From CAZGRP01 sp964527995 (GTDB lineage: Bacteria; Zhuqueibacterota; Zhuqueibacteria; Oceanimicrobiales; CAZGRP01): 32,367 nucleotides of DNA. The DNA lies in the NCBI GenBank assembly GCA_964527995.1, contig CAZGRP010000048.1:1-32367 (forward strand), written 5' to 3'. The notes under the pieces are model-generated. The model saw only the letters and a program-made list of their open reading frames with translations, did no database searches and was not told where the DNA came from. Below, in pieces: positions 32,365 to 32,367 of the stretch; position 1 is the stretch's first letter; every line of letters begins with the position of its first letter. The translations under genes and the position numbers were made by a program.

Positions 32365-32367
32365 TCC

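Overview
This is a bacterial chromosome segment of fairly high G+C, apart from its low-G+C left edge. It is mostly housekeeping genes packed on the + strand with short gaps and many small overlaps. Several families suggest the Fibrobacteres-Chlorobi-Bacteroidetes (FCB) side of the tree or a neighbouring candidate phylum (Calditrichota/KSB1/Zixibacteria-like): a GWxTD-domain protein, a DUF5683 membrane protein, and a folK gene followed by a deoxynucleoside kinase. This placement is an inference from gene families, not from phylogeny. TTG is used as a start codon unusually often.

Layout. (1) 1-2.6 kb, minus strand: a SAM methyltransferase of lower G+C, then a decayed TonB-dependent receptor without its plug domain and with at least two frame breaks. 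(2) 2.6-4.4 kb: a strong sigma70-type promoter drives folB-folK-deoxynucleoside kinase and a 59-residue membrane protein. (3) 4.6-9.2 kb: an MsbA-like ABC exporter, RidA, a DUF5683 protein, a sodium:neurotransmitter-symporter-family transporter and a YfiM-like protein. (4) 9.4-13.9 kb: purF is translationally coupled to a possible isoprenoid-lipid module of UbiA prenyltransferase, two-cluster ferredoxin, geranylgeranyl reductase and CDP-alcohol phosphatidyltransferase. (5) 13.9-19.3 kb: ftsY, rimO, a GWxTD protein, an LD-carboxypeptidase and purN. (6) 19.3-28.5 kb: a classic lipid-synthesis operon (yceD-rpmF-plsX-fabH-fabD-fabG-acpP-fabF-rnc) from its own promoter, extended by a Tat-exported GMC oxidoreductase and then a PilZ protein. 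(7) 29.3-32.4 kb: a small exported cysteine-containing protein on the minus strand, a YigZ/IMPACT protein, an initiator tRNA with its own promoter and terminator, remnants of a DUF1016 (YhcG-type) nuclease, and a DUF1961 lipoprotein.

The window combines folate, purine and fatty-acid/phospholipid synthesis with envelope functions. The most interesting part is the UbiA-ferredoxin-reductase-CDP-alcohol transferase run. It resembles the later steps of archaeal isoprenoid-lipid synthesis, but it could equally modify a quinone or another polyprenyl product. The two places with clear gene decay are the left end and the stretch right of the tRNA.
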